Origin: JBBTCX01 sp038043045 | GTDB taxonomy: Bacteria; Planctomycetota; Phycisphaerae; UBA1845 | Direction: 5' to 3' | Length of the DNA stretch: 25,456 nucleotides | NCBI GenBank assembly: GCA_038043045.1 | Contig: JBBTCX010000225.1 | Coordinates: 1-25,456, forward strand | Shown here: positions 24,270 to 25,456 of the stretch, piece by piece | How positions within the stretch are numbered: the first letter of the stretch is position 1 | Layout of the letters: the number at the start of each line of letters is the position of its first letter | Made by a program: the position numbers and the translations under genes | The notes under the pieces: model-generated | The model's input: the letters and a program-made list of their open reading frames with translations, nothing else | Database searches by the model: none | What the model was told of the DNA's origin: nothing

Positions 24270-24452
24270 TCACACAATTAGGGTATCCAAGAATGCCCGC
24301 GTTTGCACGGGAGTTTCCGCAATGACTTGTGCGCGGAGGATAAGTCGGGCCCAATTCACTCTGGACAATCGGTACCGGTCAAGTTTGCGCTCGATCTGAG
24401 CCGCGACCGAGAGGAAGCGGACCGCGTGCCACTGCTTTTGCGCAGTGCTCAT
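24270..24452 (-). CDS. Doubtful small hypothetical protein
   Basis: A 60-codon frame starting 4 nt after the stop of the IPTL-CTERM-type gene and ending 42 nt before polX, all on the minus strand. It reads STAQKQWHAVRFLSVAAQIE, then RVNWARLILRAQVIAE, and would be a basic, mostly helical protein. I recognise no family and see no clear Shine-Dalgarno site. Its third codon positions are moderately GC-rich, as in neighbouring genes. It is reported because the orientation and tight spacing fit; it may be non-coding. Confidence 0.3.
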   Translation of the reverse strand: MSTAQKQWHAVRFLSVAAQIERKLDRYRLSRVNWARLILRAQVIAETPVQTRAFLDTLIV

Positions 24453-24456
24453 CCGA

Positions 24457-25347
24457 TCAGCGAGCCGCGGGCTTCAGCCCGCCCGACCCACTCATTTTCG
24501 CTCCCGTGAGAAGAAGCAACGCCAGAATCACCAACCCCCACGTCGAAACCGTGGGGATCGTTTGCAGGCAATCGGGTATCCCGTCGTTGTCGTCGTCGAT
24601 GCGATCATCAAACCCCAAACATACATCGCCGCACGCCGCATCGACACCGTCCCCATCGACATCCCCATCGCACACCGTCCCCGAACCCTGCGGAACACCG
24701 CCTTGTTGAAGACAACAGTTAGGATCATCAACTGCGGTGCAATTGCCATTTGCTAAGCAACATGCCGCATTCGTTGACTGCACGGTTAGCAATAAGGGTT
24801 CATAAGCTACTTGAACAAGATGTACACCGTTTTGGACGATAAGAAATCCGCTATCATCACTAGGTACAGGAGGAGTGCTGAAGTTTTCTAGTATGAGGCT
24901 GAAACTTCCGTCTGCACATTCCGAAACCAATAGTTCCAGCGTTACGAAGTACCTAGTTTCTCCAATGGGTAGAATCTCAGGTGGACAAATTCCGCAGATT
25001 TGAGTGAATCCCACACACTCTGATACATCTACTCCTGACGTCACGGTAAATGGAATAAGACGCTGAATCCCATTGTGGCTCGACGAATCAATCTCAAGGC
25101 TAGTAATTGAAATGGTTCCATTGGCCCCTAATCTGGGAGAAACGTTACAATCAAAATCCAGTTGCGCAGCGATTAACGGCTCCTCGGTGTCGGACGTCGC
25201 AAAGCACTCTATCTCAAACATTTCCCCAGGTGCAACGATCGACGAAAGAATTGGTTCGCAGTGCACGGTAATGACGCCAAGAGTTCGACCTACGATTAAG
25301 CAAGTGATGAGGCCGCTCGCCAACACAAAACGACGACGATATTTCAT
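24457..25347 (-). CDS. Secreted Cys-rich protein with IPTL-CTERM-like sorting tail
   Basis: A 296-residue exported surface protein of unknown function. The N-terminus MKYRRRFVLASGLITCLIVG is a signal peptide. A beta-rich domain (about 25-190) follows, possibly cohesin-like (GEMFEIECFATSDTEEP, IAAQLDFDCNVS). Then come a Cys-rich motif common in planctomycete surface proteins (AACCLANGNCTAVDDPNCCL), Asp-rich calcium-type loops (DGDVDGDGVD, DDRIDDDNDGIPDC), and the sorting tail IPTVSTWGLVILALLLL. The last residues, GGLKPAAR, come from a palindromic repeat. ATG at 25347 is chosen over an in-frame TTG (25377) because AAGGAG lies six bases upstream. The N-terminal domain is visibly more AT-rich than the 3' end and neighbouring genes. 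A membrane or wall anchor processed by an exosortase-like enzyme is inferred. Confidence 0.85.
   Translation of the reverse strand: MKYRRRFVLASGLITCLIVGRTLGVITVHCEPILSSIVAPGEMFEIECFATSDTEEPLIAAQLDFDCNVSPRLGANGTISITSLEIDSSSHNGIQRLIPFTVTSGVDVSECVGFTQICGICPPEILPIGETRYFVTLELLVSECADGSFSLILENFSTPPVPSDDSGFLIVQNGVHLVQVAYEPLLLTVQSTNAACCLANGNCTAVDDPNCCLQQGGVPQGSGTVCDGDVDGDGVDAACGDVCLGFDDRIDDDNDGIPDCLQTIPTVSTWGLVILALLLLTGAKMSGSGGLKPAAR
24467..24482. repeat. REP-like palindrome in a coding tail
   Basis: GCGGGCT-TC-AGCCCGC is a perfect 7-bp inverted repeat with a two-base centre, flanked by further GC-rich sequence. It resembles dispersed extragenic palindromes of the GCGGGCTTCAGCCCGC type, as I recall them. 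Here it encodes the end of the gene at 24457-25347. Only one copy is in the window. Confidence 0.45.
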
Positions 25348-25456
25348 ACGAAACTCCTTCATTCCCGTGACATCCAAGCTGTAACGATGAATGGAACCGG
25401 GTTAGCAGCCCGTGGCGAAACCCCTTCTACGCGGCGAGGCAGACGCGCGGGGGCGG

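Overview
The window looks like a chromosomal stretch from a member of the Planctomycetota, possibly a Phycisphaerae-related lineage; the phylum is inference from gene content. Supporting signs are an EF-G that reads like the spirochaete/planctomycete/mitochondrial type, a Cys-rich secreted protein ending in an IPTL-CTERM-like sorting tail, an ECF sigma factor paired with a membrane protein carrying a pseudopilin-like segment, and a bacterial sulfotransferase-like gene of the kind often joined to a class IV aminotransferase. No rRNA, tRNA, CRISPR array, insertion sequence or prophage was recognised.

Layout. Positions 1-470 hold decayed or partial coding sequence: a reading frame broken by an in-frame TAG, then an apparent N-terminal stub of a phosphatidylserine decarboxylase. 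A leftward secreted-protein gene (407-874) follows. Next is a rightward block: hslV-hslU (ATP-dependent protease), two small lipoproteins (the second BamE-like) and a mitochondrial-type EF-G. Leftward genes for an SRPBCC protein and a DUF1579 protein come next. A rightward, probably cotranscribed set runs from 8355 to 12985: aconitase, a membrane-anchored DUF155/RMD1-like protein coupled by a 4-nt overlap, the CrcB fluoride channel and a DUF190 protein.

From 13016 to 17212 genes are leftward: a 50-codon remnant of a class IV aminotransferase, a sulfotransferase-like protein, a cardiolipin synthase-type phospholipase D, an anti-sigma-like/pseudopilin-like membrane protein and its ECF sigma factor. 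Then come a secreted LamG/DUF1080-like protein (+), rsgA (-), pyrF (+), a single flagellin (+) with a strong intrinsic terminator, a PHP-domain DNA polymerase X (-), a doubtful 60-aa ORF and an IPTL-CTERM-type secreted protein (-).

Most genes are housekeeping: proteolysis, translation, ribosome maturation, TCA cycle, pyrimidine synthesis, DNA repair. The most unusual items are the internally deleted aminotransferase mini-gene next to an intact sulfotransferase-like partner, the sigma/anti-sigma-pseudopilin pair, and a palindromic repeat that encodes the C-terminal end of the IPTL-CTERM protein. I did not find a convincing new multi-gene defence or mobile system.
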